From Clusia tigrina (Eukaryota; Arthropoda; Insecta; Diptera; Clusiidae), in NCBI GenBank assembly GCA_920105625.2, contig OV050030.1:162263863-162327862 (forward strand): a stretch of DNA of 64,000 bases, in the 5' to 3' direction. This document shows, one piece after another, positions 10,178 through 27,059 of the stretch. The notes beneath the pieces were generated by a model, which was not told the DNA's origin, did no database searches, and worked only from the letters and a program-made list of their open reading frames with translations. Within the stretch, counting starts at the first letter, position 1. Every line of letters begins with the position of its first letter. Both the position numbers and the translations under genes were made by a program.

Positions 10178-12070
10178 TTACTCAGCCTGCACTCCCTCTC
10201 GAGGGAGTAGAACCATCTTAGTGACGGGCCTTGTCACGATTCCGCGTGCTGTCCGCACTTTCGCGACTCGCACTCTACCGTCTGAGTCCGGATGAACCTC
10301 AGTGATCATTCCCAATCGCCATTCGTTGGGTGGAACGTGGTCATCCTGCAGTACCACCAGATCTCCGTTAGCTGCATTATGCTGGATGGTCTTCCACTTT
10401 GTCCTGCGCTGGCACTCCAGAAGATACTCATGTTTCCAACGTACTGAGAACTGCTGGGAGAGAACTTGAATTCTACGCCAACGATTCAGAATAGAAAGAA
10501 AAGGGGTGGTCTCCTCCGAGACGGTTGGTGCAAGAAGTACTAGGAAGGGCCCTGGTGTGAGTGGTTGGAGGTCGTCGGGATCGTCACTGAGTGCGCTAAT
10601 CGGTCGAGAATTCAGGCATGCCTCGACGCGGGCTAATACCGTCGCTAAGTCCTCATACGTATACCGGATCTGCCCACCCATTCGTTTGAAATGGTGTTTG
10701 AAGCTCTTTACGGCTGCTTCCCACAGTCCTCCCATATGGGGAGCGTTTGGAGGAATAAAATGCCATTTCAATTGGTGAAACCAATGCTGCGTGGTTGCCT
10801 GCTCCTTAGCTTCTCGAATCACACGTGCGAACTCCATGCGCACTACCTTTTCGGCTCCCACAAAATTCTTTCCATTGTCGGAGTAAATGTTAGCTGGGCA
10901 CCCCCGTCGCCCAATGAATCTAGCCAGGGCGGCTAAAAAGGCCTGGGTAGTTAAATCCGTAGTAGCTTCCAAATGGCCGGCCTTGGTGGCGAAACACACA
11001 AAAATGCACACGTAGCCTTTTGTCATTTTATACCGCCGCCCTTGAAACGTTTTAACTTCAAAAGGGCCCGCAAAATCAACCCCCGCGGTGGCGAAAGGAC
11101 GAGACAGGGTGGTGCGTTCAAGGGGCAAAGGCGCCATGATCTGGCTTAATCTACGTTTCTTTTCTACCAGGCAAGTTTTACATCGTAAAATGGTACGCTT
11201 GACTAAAACCTTTGCGCGTGGAACCCAGTACTGAGTTCGAAGGAGCCGAAGCATAAGCTGATTTCCCCCATGCAAAGAAATTTGATGGATGAACTCAGCG
11301 AGCAGTCGTGTAAATTGTCCGTGATACGGCAAAATTTGTGGGTGCCGTTCGGAGAACGGGATCTGAGTGGAATGCGCTAGGCGTCCATTCACTCGAATCG
11401 ACCCATCGGAATGAAGGAAGGGGTTCAAGGTGAGCAGAGGACTCGAATTGGAAATGGGTTGCCCGTTCTGCAAGCATCCATACTCCTCGGGGTAGTACAT
11501 CTGCTGCGTTATGGTCGTTACGAGAAGGGTAGCGGCAACAATCTCTGCAGTCGTGATAGGCGACCCCGGGGGTGGGGCGAGGTCACGTAGCTTTCGCATA
11601 GCGTATTTAGAAAAGCGCAGGATATAGCACACAACCCGCAGAGCTCGCGGCAACGACGAGAAACGCAGCATCAAGTCATCATGCTGTTTGACCTGGATTG
11701 TATGCGAAGTAACGTTGCGCTGTTCCTCCAGGGCGTCCGGACTAGCGATTTTCGAAGGCTGAGGCCAGGAATTTGAGTCGTGGGTAAGCCATCCCGGGCC
11801 GTTCCACCATAAATGACTATGAACAAGTGCTGCTGGAGTTACCCCCCGACTGGCAAGATCAGCCGGATTGTCTGCAGACCTGACATGTCTCCAACATTCT
11901 ACACCTACTTTACTGGAAATGGTGGTAACCCGATTAGCTACGAAGGTTTTCCACATGTGCGGGGACTTCTGGAGCCAAGCCAAAACTATGGTCGAATCCG
12001 TCCAACAAAACAAGTTACTGGAGGTGACCCCCACCCTTGTCCGAAGTGCCGCCACCAACTCGGATAACAA
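10178..12070 (-). pseudogene. pol: BEL 1 RNase H end and integrase
   Basis: One open stretch of 630 codons. RNase H landmarks are CWTDSTIVLAWLQKSP and NPADLASRG. Integrase follows with a zinc region (HGGNQLMLRLLRTQYWVPRA, CKTC), then the catalytic residues in GVDFAGPF (Asp), YSDNGKNF (Asp) and GGLWEAAVK (Glu). It ends RPVTKMVLLPREGVQAE. Integrase looks catalytically complete. The piece is out of frame with the upstream part because of a short deletion near 12080 that removed the usual TVSLPRLEL segment. Confidence 0.85.
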
Positions 12071-12555
12071 TACCGCGCGACCCGCGACTTAGCCACTAAT
12101 AAGTGGGATGTGACAATATCGCCGCACTGGCACCGCACATACAGCGTGGCGGCGTATGCCGCTTGCGAAGCATCACAAAATGCATGGAACTGGATATCTA
12201 CATCCGGTGCAGACCCCACCCATCGAGGAATTCGAATCTGTGAGATGTCGTCATAAGCCCCTAAAAATTCCTTCCAACGACTGGATGAAGCGAGGGTCAG
12301 CGATTCGTCCCAGTCAGTTTTGTCCCCCCAAATCTGTTGCATCAAGATCTTGGCCACGATCACAACAGGTGCCAGCCATCCGGCTGGATCAAACAGTTGA
12401 GCTATAATCGATAGCACCTTGCGTTTGGTGGCTCGTGGGTCGAAGCAAATGGGCTGAAGATGAAAGTAGAAATGATCAGTCTTTGCGTTCCACCGGATTC
12501 CTAATGTTTTAGTCAAGCTAGCTTCATCCAGCTTCAGAAAGTCCTCTCGGAGCAA
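11986..12555 (-). pseudogene. pol: BEL 1 RT connection domain
   Basis: Continues in the same frame as the large gag-pol reading after an in-frame TAA at 12574. Landmarks are KTLGIRWNAKTDHF, LFDPAGWLAPVV and HAFCDASQAAYAATLYV, the last being the start of RNase H. The frame is lost near 12060-12090. Confidence 0.8.
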
Positions 12556-12573
12556 ATGGTCCGGAGGAAATGA

Positions 12574-15450
12574 TTAGAGAATGGCTTCCGTATTGGCTGT
12601 CCACTTTCGCATGGAAAAGCCGGCAGAGTCGAGTGCACGGATCAACTCATCTCGAGTCTGTATTGCTACGTTCACATCATGTGTGCCGACCATGGCGTCG
12701 TCCACATACATACATTCACGCAATACCCGGGCTGCTAGGGGTAGGTCCTCCTCGACATCCGTCGCAAGCTGTTCCAATGTCCTAATCGCTAAGTACGGTG
12801 CACAGTTGACTCCGAAGGTATCCGTTTGTAGCTCGTAATCGGAGACTGGCGCTGCAGGAGAGGCCCTAAAAACAATTCGCTGGTACGGGGTGTGCTTTGG
12901 AGCTACTCTAATCTGCCGATACATCTTTTGCAGATCCCCATTAAAGACGAACTGGAACATTCGCCATCGCACGATAAGTTGGGTCAAGTCAGCCTGCAGG
13001 GTGGGACCCATATATAAGACATCATTCAAGCTGAGGGTGCTAGTGGTTGCTTGAGACGCATTGAATACCACTCGCAGTTTGGTGGATGTACTCTCGGGTT
13101 TCATTACCGCATGATGAGGCAAATAATAATGAGCAAGAGCGCCTGAAGGTGGAGGCGGGACTTTGACCATATGATCAAGAATCAAGTACTCCTGTACCAC
13201 GGAGTCATATTGGTCTTTCTGCTCAGGGTTTCGGAGTAACCTGCCTTCATTGCGCTCGAACTGCTTTAACGCAATGTGCCGAGAAGCCCCAAGCGACTCC
13301 TCAGGCAGGTGCCTTGGTTTGAACGGTAGTTCTACTACATACCGCCCAGAAGACTCTCTGTAAGTGGTCCGGGAATACAAATCCAGGCAAGCCTGGTCAC
13401 CGGGTGACAACCGTCTCTCCTTAGGCGGTTCCTCCACCTCCCAGAATCTCTGCAAGAGCTCTTCGACCGGGTGGCCGGTCTCAACTTGTATTCTGGCACA
13501 GAATGTCTGTGTCGAGTTCTCAGGCATGGGTCCTGTGAGGATCCACCCAAATACAGTTTCCTGTGCAATTAATGACCCAATAACGTCACGTTTCAACCCA
13601 TCAAGCATCACCATCGGGTATAAATCACCCCCTATCAAAATGTCAACTTGTGAAGAGTTTGAAAGGCTTGGATCAGCCAGTCGTAAGCCGGCCAATTGGG
13701 CATATTGTTGCGTTGGTACCCCTAGTCGGGGTAATTCGCTGGTCAAGGTGGGCAGCACCAATGCGGACACCGGGAGCCGCACAGAACTGTCGAGAGGTGA
13801 CCCTAACATTAAATCACACGCTTTTGTCACGTTAGCTGCCACCACATTGCTTAACCCGGACACTTGGACATGCACGGTACGCGTAGGGAGTCGCAGGCGT
13901 CGTTGGAGCTGATCTGAGATAAAAGACCCTTCCGACCCAGGGTCGATCAATGCACGGGCCATGTAATTGACTCCCTGATACCATACGTGAATAATGGCGG
14001 TACCTAAAAGCACACGTTTGGGTAGCCGACCTCGAGCTCGATATGGACCGGATCGTCCCTGGACTATAGCAGGTACCACCTGTGCAGCGTGGGCGAAGGA
14101 AGGTGTAGCAGGTTGAGCCAACGTGGTGGCCGCGTTGCGTCCGTTGGATGATCGTCTGCCTCGAGGTGGCGTCGTGCGTGGTGGGCCTCTTATGCTCCGG
14201 TTCGGGAGCGGCTCACGGTGTAGCAGAGTATGGTGCCGCTCTTGACACGTAAAACATCGGTATTTACTCGTGCAATTTGACACACGATGATCCCCCTTCA
14301 AACAATTCACGCACAAGTGGAAGCGATTCACCCATCCCCATCGCTCTGATACATCAGCGTTGATGAAAGTAGAGCAGTGGGAAACCCGATGGCCTGGTAG
14401 TGTACATATCTTACACCCTTCCGGACTGACCCTCGCCTGATGAGCCTGCACGTGGCTATTGCGGAGTGGTGTTGAGCGGCTCCCCCCAGGCTCCCGCGCG
14501 TGCTCCGTCTGGCAGACATCAGAGACCGCCTCCAAAGTTTGGAATTCCTCCATCGCCACCCAAGTCGGGATATCCGCATGATCTGCAAGGGACTGCTCCC
14601 AAAGAGAAAGGGTCCTCTCCGGCAACCGAATGGAACTCCAGTATATAAAAATTGGATCCCAACTGCCTACATCCACCGACAGCTCCTTCAACGCCATAAT
14701 GCAATTGCTCACTTCCCGCTGCAGCCTTTTTAGCTCCGACCCACTTTCTTTGCCTATGGTACGCATTGTGAATAGGGACTTCAGGTGACAATTAATGAGC
14801 TTGCGCCGATTTTCGTACCGGGCAGTAAGCCTCGCCCACGCCTGATCAAAACCGCTATTGGTCAGTTGGCATTGGTCCACGATTTCTCGCGCCTCCCCCC
14901 TAGTCTTTGCCCTCAGGTGGTACAGCCGCCCAATGTTAGACAACCGAGCGTTCCGAAGGAACAGCGCCGTGAACATATCACGGAAGGTGATCCACTTGGA
15001 GTACTCCCCCCCGAAAATCTCAATATCACATGGAGGCACCGGAATACTATGGGATTGAGAAGACAGCTCAGCAGATGCCTCGGAAGGTACCGCTGGAGAG
15101 ACGGTCAGGGATTGCATGAGACCACTGATCCGAGCATGACCCTGTTTATACATGGCAAAACTTGCTGCGAATCGTTGCCGTATAGACTCTTTAATGGCTA
15201 TGCATTTCTCGTCTAAGTTCGCTTCAATGACCGCTGCAGCCTTCGCCTCCTTCAACGCCTGCCATAAATCTGCCAATTCAGCCAGATCAAGGCGAAGATA
15301 TTCAAGATTTTGGGAGGCGGAAGAATTTCGCTCGAACTCAATAACAAAGGCGGTCAGGCTATCAGCCGCATCTATCAGCGGAGTAAGCATAGTTGCAGAC
15401 CGCTTGACCTGAGAACGCAGCTCAATGATGGCAAAACGCAAGCAAAACAC
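12574..15450 (-). pseudogene. pol: BEL 1 gag, protease and reverse transcriptase
   Basis: An open stretch of 958 residues. The N-terminal Gag (DUF1759-like) includes FGGEYSKWITFRDMF, LYHLRAKTRGEA and LINCHLKSLF. The zinc cassette follows (CKICTLPGHRVSHC, LCVNCLKGDHRVSNC, CFTCQERHHTLLHRE). The protease has ALIDPGSEGSFIS, where the usual Asp-Ser/Thr-Gly reads Asp-Pro-Gly. RT has RVVFNAS, FNGDLQKMYRQI, FGVNCAPYLA and the active box MYVDDAMVG. It stops at TAA (12574), after which the same frame continues; the break looks like one point mutation. Gag and Pol are fused without a frameshift, as usual in BEL/Pao. Confidence 0.88.
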
Positions 15451-16585
15451 GGGAAAACACTACACCTTCACGTCGACACACCCAGTTACCCAGCTATATG
15501 TGTACCCAGTTATATGTATACCCAGTTGACCTGCTGACGTCACCCGTATAACACCCGCCTTATTATCACTGAGGAGTCCACACAACGTAAAAGACAATCC
15601 CCAGTAGGAATGAACTACGCGAAGCCCAGGCAATGACGACAGCACTGAGCAACTGCAATCGAAAAAAAAAGAAATTGAAGTAGAACCCCAACTTGAAATA
15701 CCCAACGCAGCGCTATGAGCTGCTGTATGTGACCCGGACCTTGCGTCGCTCGTGGGTTCACTGATACAGGGTAATATCAAAGCCAGAAATACAGAAAAAG
15801 TTGGCAGCGCTGTGAGCTGCGGACTGCGAACCTAATTACACCGCACTCGTGTCGAAAGTGTCGATCCTCCACCACGTTAACAGTTGTTGACCCGTTAGTA
15901 CGGACAACTACCGGCAACGGTGTAAGTTACCGGTTCATCAACAACGGTACACAATGTACAATAAACAGGCTCTGGGCAGCGCAGTGAGCTGTAAACCCCC
16001 ACGCCACTGTAGAAGCGACAAACAATATGCTCCCACCGCTTACTTGCACCACGGTACGACTTCGACGCGGCGATATACGCACGCAATACAGATAACCCGA
16101 ACAGCTGACCCACAAGAGTTGTGAGTGTGACACTCGCCTTAATTCGTATCAACGAACAAAGCAACACTCAAAACTAGGGCACCGAATGCCCAACGGAACA
16201 GCGGATAGCGGCAATGGCAATAGCATGCACAGCGGCTGTGGAAAAATCTGCGCACAAGCAGCTGTACACAGCTTATGGTAACCGGCGTCGGCAGCGCTTT
16301 GAGCTGCAGACTGTGAACCGAATTACGCAGCGGCCGTGCGGAGAATTTATTTAAAAATGTAAATTCCAGTACCTGCTGCTGTGCAAGAATCCACACACAC
16401 GCACCCACTCACACAAGTGACGATACGGAAATGTACCGTTTGCCGCGACGACCGTACCCAAACGCGAATTAAGCGATAAAAAACATAAATCACAGAATAG
16501 ATATGCAATATTGCAATTAAACAGAAATGGTTTAATAATATATTAGATAAAAATCAATATTAAACACTTACCGGACGTAGCTGCG
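15451..16585 (-). other. BEL 1 untranslated leader
   Basis: About 1.1 kb between primer site and gag Met with no convincing ORF. A 16-17 bp motif, GCAGCGCNNTGAGCTG, recurs at about 15707, 15804, 15976 and 16291, the second and fourth copies extending to GGACTGCGAACC-type flanks. Position suggests a packaging or dimerisation leader; that role is inference. Confidence 0.6.
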
Positions 16586-16603
16586 ATCCGGCTCGAAGGA
16601 CCA
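16586..16603 (-). promoter_or_regulatory. Primer binding site of BEL 1
   Basis: On minus, TGGTCCTTCGAGCCGGAT directly follows the LTR CA. It would pair with a tRNA 3' end ...GGCUCGAAGGACCA. The same 14-base core is used by the divergent BEL 4 at 54036-54053. Confidence 0.85.
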
Positions 16604-17057
16604 TGTTTCTTAATGCGGTGTCTCTTTCAGATTCCATTTTGTGGTTTCTTTTCTTTTTATAAATTAAAACACCAGTTATGATTTATAATTGCAAAATATA
16701 TAATTTGTTCAACTTATGTAATATAAAACTCGTTCCACTTCTGTACTCCACATTAAGAAGAATTATTTTAAACCAAAAAAAAGAAGTAAAAGTAACGTTT
16801 TTTAAAAGTATGTTTGGTTTCTCCACCCTTCTTGATTGAATGCTTGAGTTCAACTGCCGTCGGCACGCAGTATTGCCGACCAGCTCTCCTCCGCTGCCTG
16901 CGTCAGCACTCTCACCAAAATAAAGATGGCTGCGGCCTGCTACACGACTTTGGCGGGACCCAATGAGGGGAATTCTCTCCGCACTGAGCCCCGCGCAGAG
17001 TCGCATGGTGACGCTGCGCAGGCAGCAGCTGTTGGCAGGAGGGCTCCGGCGCGAACA
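16604..17057 (-). repeat. 5' LTR of BEL element 1
   Basis: 454 bp, partner of 8777-9229. Directly flanked by CCTCG (17058-17062), the target duplication, then by TATATA. Confidence 0.95.
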
Positions 17058-17062
17058 CCTCG
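17058..17062. repeat. Target site duplication (right) of BEL 1
   Basis: CCTCG followed by TA. This is the displaced outer tip of mariner 1 plus its TA target duplicate. Confidence 0.88.
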
Positions 17063-18131
<1,069 letters not shown>

Positions 18132-18274
18132 TTCAAGAAGGAGGCGCGGTATGTGTATATAGATATGATCAGAATCACTTTCTAAGCAGTTTCCGTCCGT
18201 CTGTTGCCACTTTTTTTCTACACCGTTAGAGCTATCACTATGCAAAAAATGGGAGGTATATATTGACTACCACG

Positions 18275-18640
18275 CCCACTATTAACAAATCCATTTTTTT
18301 CTGAGTCGCTCTGGTGATTACATTTACTTCTGCTTCTGTGGGTATCATATCTATGAGTTTCTTGGTATTCATGTTTATTCTCGAAAGCACATCAGCATTT
18401 GTGTTCATTGCTTGCTTTAAGTTGATTTCAAAATAGTTATCCATAAGATCTAGTCTTATTCTTCTCAGTTTTGATGATGGATTTTTGTTTGTGAATCGAC
18501 TTACTAGGGGTCTGTGATCGGTGCATACTGTGAATTTCATTCCATATAAAGATGGTCTGAAATAGTTTATTCCCCAGTGTATGCCAAGTATTTCTTAGTA
18601 GTAAAAGTAAACCGCATATCCGCAAAACTGCAAACCACAA
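18275..18640 (-). pseudogene. pol: Gypsy RNase H fragment
   Basis: Minus-strand reading with FTVCTDHRPLVSRFTNKNPS, RLDLMDNYFEI and NTNADVLSRI, the C-terminal RNase H of a Ty3/Gypsy pol. Frameshifts lie near 18545. No LTR or other domain remains around it. Confidence 0.75.
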
Positions 18641-21714
<3,074 letters not shown>

Positions 21715-21839
21715 TAAGTAATTTAAGTAGTAAAGAAAAAGTGCAATAGTGCAGTGATCGACTAGAACGAATCTACCGGTCACTTACTGGGACACATCTT
21801 TTAAAATAAAATAAAATAATAACAAATCACAAATTTATA

Positions 21840-23417
21840 ATGAGTGTGGCTGACACACTTAAACAAAAAACAGCAACAAAAAGAAACGCATATTTTTCTT
21901 TCGTCACAAACGAAAACCACGACAATTCCAAATTGCCGGTCGAAATGACAGAGAGCAGAACACGATCTTGCTGTCCCGCTCTACTAGGTGCCAGCAATTC
22001 GCTATCTTGGAGTATGTGCGACTCTCACTATAGGATTTCATCCACCTATTACCACATCAACAACCACAATAGCAACACAAAGCTCCTCTACCACAACTAT
22101 AACACCGGTAACTACGACGGAAACGATTTTAGCTACAACTCACCAATAATGGCGGAACAACACCAATTACACCACCAATAACAAACACGCAAGTACAAAA
22201 CATAAATAATAAAACCACTAGTAAAATTACGGAAAATAAAAACACAAAACGAAACCGCGAACAAAATTCTAGTAACAAAAGTCTGAAAAATAAAATGTTC
22301 AACACAACACAAACATCACTCCAAAAATATTGGCTGAGCAAGCCTATCACTCCAAACGCAACAAACAGATTCGAACTGTTAGCAGTAAATGACAAAACGG
22401 ACTCTCAAGACAGTAGTGAAGAACAAAATAACAGTGGGATAAATGCGAACATTAATACACAACAACCAATTGCGCAACGTTGTTCAGAATGTTGAAAATA
22501 TAAAAGCCTTATCTGAAGCATTAAATTCCATGCCAAATATATTGTACGAAATGAAAATTCTAAGCCAGAACGAAATAAAAATTTAACCAAAAAAATCCGC
22601 ACACTACACAAAAGTAATTGAATTATTAAAGCAAAAAGGGACAAAGTATTACGCATTTCGACCAAAAGATGAGCGAGGCTTTAGAGTCGAAGACATTAAA
22701 AACGAATTCGCCGAACTAGGCCATGAAGTGACAAATATCCATAACATCCAAATAGATAATGGTGCCAAAATAAAACAACCACTTTCATTATTTTCAATTG
22801 AATTGAAAATAAAAGATAACAATAAAGCCATATACGACATTACTCACCTCCTACACTGCAAAATTAGCATTGAGCCACCCCGACAAAAGAGAACAATTCC
22901 CCAATGCACAAATTGCCAAAAGTACGGCCACACCAAAAACTACTGCCAGATAGACCCGGTGTGTGTCAAATGTGCAGGAAAACACAAGGCAAATATCTGC
23001 ACAATTAAAATCGACGCTGATAGAGTAAATATTAAATGCGTACATTGCGGTGAAAACCACACGGCAAACTACAGAGGATGTGCAATATATAAAGCTCTAC
23101 AAGTCCAGAGATACCCTACACTTCGCAAGAAAGAAACAAATGAACAAATCACTATCGAAACAAACCAAAACAATCACAATACAAAAATAAATGGCCAGAA
23201 AATCATCTCTGGTGTTTCATACGCTCAAGCTGCACAAATGGAAACAATATCACAGGAGCAAAATCAAATAAAAAACAATATCACATATGAAATAATATCA
23301 AACAATGACGATCTAACCGAATTAAAAACAATAATGAAACATCTAATAAATCAAATGACCAGTATGATGAACATAGTAACTATGCTTGTATGCAAAATAG
23401 ATGAACGCAGTAAATAA
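21840..23417 (+). pseudogene. Jockey ORF1 nucleic-acid-binding protein
   Basis: Starts MSVADTLKQKTATKRNAYFS, typical of Jockey ORF1. The middle holds the PRE_C2HC region (YYAFRPKDERGFRVEDIKN) and three CCHC-type knuckles (CTNCQKYGHTKNYC, CVKCAGKHKANIC, CVHCGENHTANYRGC). It coats the LINE RNA. Two compensating frameshifts lie between 22181 and 22728; the first and last parts are in the same frame. It ends TGA-like at 23417 beyond the ORF2 start. Confidence 0.82.
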
Positions 23418-26045
23418 AATAAATTTGGCAATATGGAATGCAAATGCACTGTCGCGCCATGAACTAGAACTAAAGACTTTCCTAATAAATAATTCAATAG
23501 ATGTGATGTTAATCTCAGAAACACATGCTACAGACAAAACATATATTAAATTCCCTAACTTTGACATCAATTACACAAATCATCCTGACAACAAAACGCA
23601 CGGTGGAACGGCGATCATTATAAAAAAAATATGAATTACATTGAACTTGACGCATATAAAAAAGAAAACCTTCAAGCAACCACAATAGCACTAAATGACT
23701 CGAAAGGACAAATCGTAGTGTCTGCTGTATATTGTATAAAATATAACAAAACAACAGAAAAATATCTAGACTATTTAAAAAAAACTGGGGAATCGCTATT
23801 TAGACGGAGGTGGCTATAACGCTAAAAATGTTTTATGGGGATCAAGGTTGACAAACGGAAAAGGACGCGAGTTACTTAAAGCTATACGATTTAGTAATAG
23901 TCGATTCGTTAGCACTGGTGAACCAACATATTGGCCAACAGATACAAAAAAACAACCAGATTTAATAGACTTCTGCATCACAAAAAATATTCTTCATAAA
24001 CAGCTGACTATTAAATCATGTTTAGAATTATCCTCAGACCACTCCCCAATCCTAATGACATTACTAGGATCAATAGAGACAAGACTTTTCTCAGACATCT
24101 ACAACAATAAAACTGACTGGAATAATTTTCGTCTAGCACTGGAAAAACAACTAAAAATAGATATACGATTAAAAACAAAAAATGAAATCGATTCCGCAAT
24201 CGCATACTTCAATGATAGTGTCATCGAAGCAATCACAGCTACAACACCAAAGCTAACGTTAGCAAATACGGACACTACAACAGCCTTCATCAAGGGAAAA
24301 ATTAGGTCAAAAAGGAATCTCCGGAAAACATAGCAAATCACTAGGAATCCGGAAGATAAACGCAACCTAAACAAGGCAACAAATGAACAATTTTCCTTCA
24401 GAAAAACAGAGAAAAGGAACTAGAAAAACATATGCTGAACTTGGGAACGACCACATCAACAAATTACACTGGTGCAATAATACACAAACCCCTCCTATCA
24501 AAACTCAAACCGGTACATGGGCGAAAACAAGTAAAGACAAAGCCAACACACTGACCAAACATTTCCTTGAAATATTTACAAGCGAAATGGACAATCAAAC
24601 CACTCATCTTGACAATGTAATAAATATCCCGCAATCCAAAACAAAAAAGACGTCAGTGGCAGAAATCAAAAACACAATTAAAGAATTAAAAGACAAAAAG
24701 GCGCCAGGATATGATCTGATAAGCGGAAAAATGCTAAAAGAAATGCCTGATATAGCTATAATATATATCCGAAATATATTTAACTGCATGCTAGAAACTA
24801 AGTATTTCTCTCGCTTATGGAAAGTTACACAGATAACAGCCATCAGCAAGCCAGGAAAAGATGCTACCAAAACAACTTTTTACCGACCTATCAGTCTATT
24901 GCCAATACTATCGAAAGTATTTGAAAGGATACTAAAGGACAGATTAGAGCAAAACAAAAAAAATTTAATACCCAGCCATCACTTTGGATTTAGAAGACAA
25001 CACTCAACTGTGCAACAGGTCCACAGGGTTGTAAACAAAATCCTTGGAAATATAGACAACAAAAAGTACTGCGTAGCTGTATACTTGGACATTGCAAAAG
25101 CATTCGACAAGGTGTGGCACCAAGGACTTCTATATAAACTTAAGGGAATATTTCCACAAAATTATTATGACATTTTAAAGAGCTATATAAGCGAACGACA
25201 ATTCTACATAAAATATAACGAGGATTGCTCAGACATCCTACCAATGACAGCTGGAGTACCACAAGGTAGCATATTAGGACCTCTACTATACTTAATATTC
25301 ACAGCAGATGTACCAATTCCAACGAAAAGCAATGCGATGATAGCAACATTTGCAGACGACACAGTTTTAATGGCATCACACAATGTCGAAAAAAAGGCAA
25401 CAAATACAATCCAACATATATTGGACAATGTAGTAGCATGGTGTGACTTATGGGGAATAGAGATAAATAAAGACAAAACTGTACAAGTTGTATATACAAA
25501 CAGAAAATCGACAAAATACAGCCTTGCTATAAACGGCAAAAAAATAAAAACGAACTCTGCTGCAAAATATCTTGGAATAACCATAGACGAAAAATTGACT
25601 TGGAAGCAGCACATCATTAACAAGCGAAACGATGCAAAAAAATAAGTACCGACAGTTAAGCTGACTACTTGGATCTCTCTACAACAAACTAATAATATAC
25701 CAGACAATAATAGCGCCTATCTGGAAATATGGAATCGAGATATGGGGCACAGCTATCATATCAAACTTAAATTTAATACAACGAATGCAGACAAGAATAC
25801 TACGAACAATTACAAATGCTGAATGGTATATCCCGAACGAGGTTATACACCGTGACCTACCCATTGAAGCCATCAAGCACACAATCACAAAATGCAGCAC
25901 CAAACATATACGAGTACACCGACTGAGAAGCCATCAAAACCTGGAACTGCGTAGTGCAGCAAACACGGAGGGTGTAACTCCAAGAAGATTGAAGCGAATT
26001 ACCCCTGCAGAACTTACAGGAAGGTTTAAAAAAATAAATACATAA
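23401..26045 (+). pseudogene. Jockey ORF2 endonuclease and reverse transcriptase
   Basis: Starts MNAVNKINLAIWNANALSRH. The endonuclease has LISETHATDKTY, GGTAIIIKK and SDHSPILMTL. RT has KAPGYDLISGKML, TAISKPGKDA, YRPISLLPILSKVFERIL, YLDIAKAFDKVWHQG, AGVPQGSILGPLLY and the active box TFADDTVLMA. The C-terminal part (NAEWYIPNEVIHRDLPI) ends at 26045. Frameshifts near 23634, 23820, 24330 and 25646 break it. Confidence 0.85.
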
Positions 26046-26240
26046 CAATAACAAAATAAATAATTAATTATATACATAAATAAAATGATGGATAAATAGA
26101 GAAAATTTAATAAACAAATAAATAAAAGAAGGTCCTTTGGCATTGATAAAAAGAGCATATTAAATCCAAACCTGCACAAAATATTACTTAATTAGATTGT
26201 AATATATAGAGGAATTAAAAAAAAACAAAAAAAAAAAAAC

Positions 26241-27059
26241 GATGCTGTACCCAACATAAGATCAAATATGCAATGCAAGCAGATTGTCTCTGCCGGGTCA
26301 TACGCCGCCAACAGCGAGCACTGACAAGCGGTGCAATACACTTATGTACTTTGAAGCGTTATACTTGCAGCGACAATGTGCGTTTGAAGCCCATGCCGGT
26401 TAAATACATTGGCATTGACTGTTAAGAACTGTATTATTTTGACACATACGAGTATGTGTCAATGTACTTTAGGCTAAAAAAATAACTCATATGAGAAATG
26501 TATACACATTTGCAATAAGCAATATTAGTAAATAAGAATTGGTTTGTACATATTATAGAGATTACTACATAAGGAAAAATTGGGTATAAAAGAGCCCAAA
26601 AATTAGAGACAACAAGAACTTCTTGCCTAGACTTAAAAGTTACAAGATATCTATTCCTTTAAAACAGCCCTGGTTGCTTAAGGTCTAACAGCCTTTGTGT
26701 TACGAACTAGTACGAACTAGTACGAACTAGTTGCCTTTGTGGCACGAAATACTAAATTGCCTTAGACGCAAGAAGAAGGACTTGCGGCCGTATTGAGAAG
26801 CGTGCGTGCTGAAACGCAACCCGAACGTGATACTAACGAACGGTACAGTTCTCATAACATATAATAATAATATAAAATAACAGAGCGTGGTCACGTGACA
26901 ACTTTTTGAACCTATGAGGTTAGTTAACTTATTAGAGTTACGTTCACGAAAATATATGGGAGGTTTTAAAATTTGAAGCATTTGAAAATAAAAATATTGT
27001 TCAGCGGTATTCCAATATGTGGCACAGGCCTTTGTAATTGGCGTGAAATTAGGGGAAAA
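26241..27059. other. Unassigned, LTR-like stretch
   Basis: No coding similarity. A TATA-like GTATAAAAG lies at 26584-26592 upstream of ATTAGAGAC, resembling an LTR promoter. A 22-bp inverted repeat (TGACACATAC-GA-GTATGTGTCA) lies at 26438-26459. Boundaries could not be set. Confidence 0.3.
26701..26730. repeat. 10-bp tandem repeat x3
   Basis: TACGAACTAG repeated three times without change; flanked by TGTGT TACG and TTGCC. Confidence 0.9.

Larger units (their letters stand above)
8777..17057 (-). mobile_element. BEL/Pao retrotransposon 1, full length
   Basis: A complete 8.28-kb element: two LTRs, 5-bp target duplication CCTCG, primer site next to the 5' LTR, long leader, gag-pol, and an additional ORF between pol and the 3' LTR. 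High LTR similarity suggests a fairly recent insertion. One in-frame stop and one deletion/frameshift disable pol. Confidence 0.95.
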
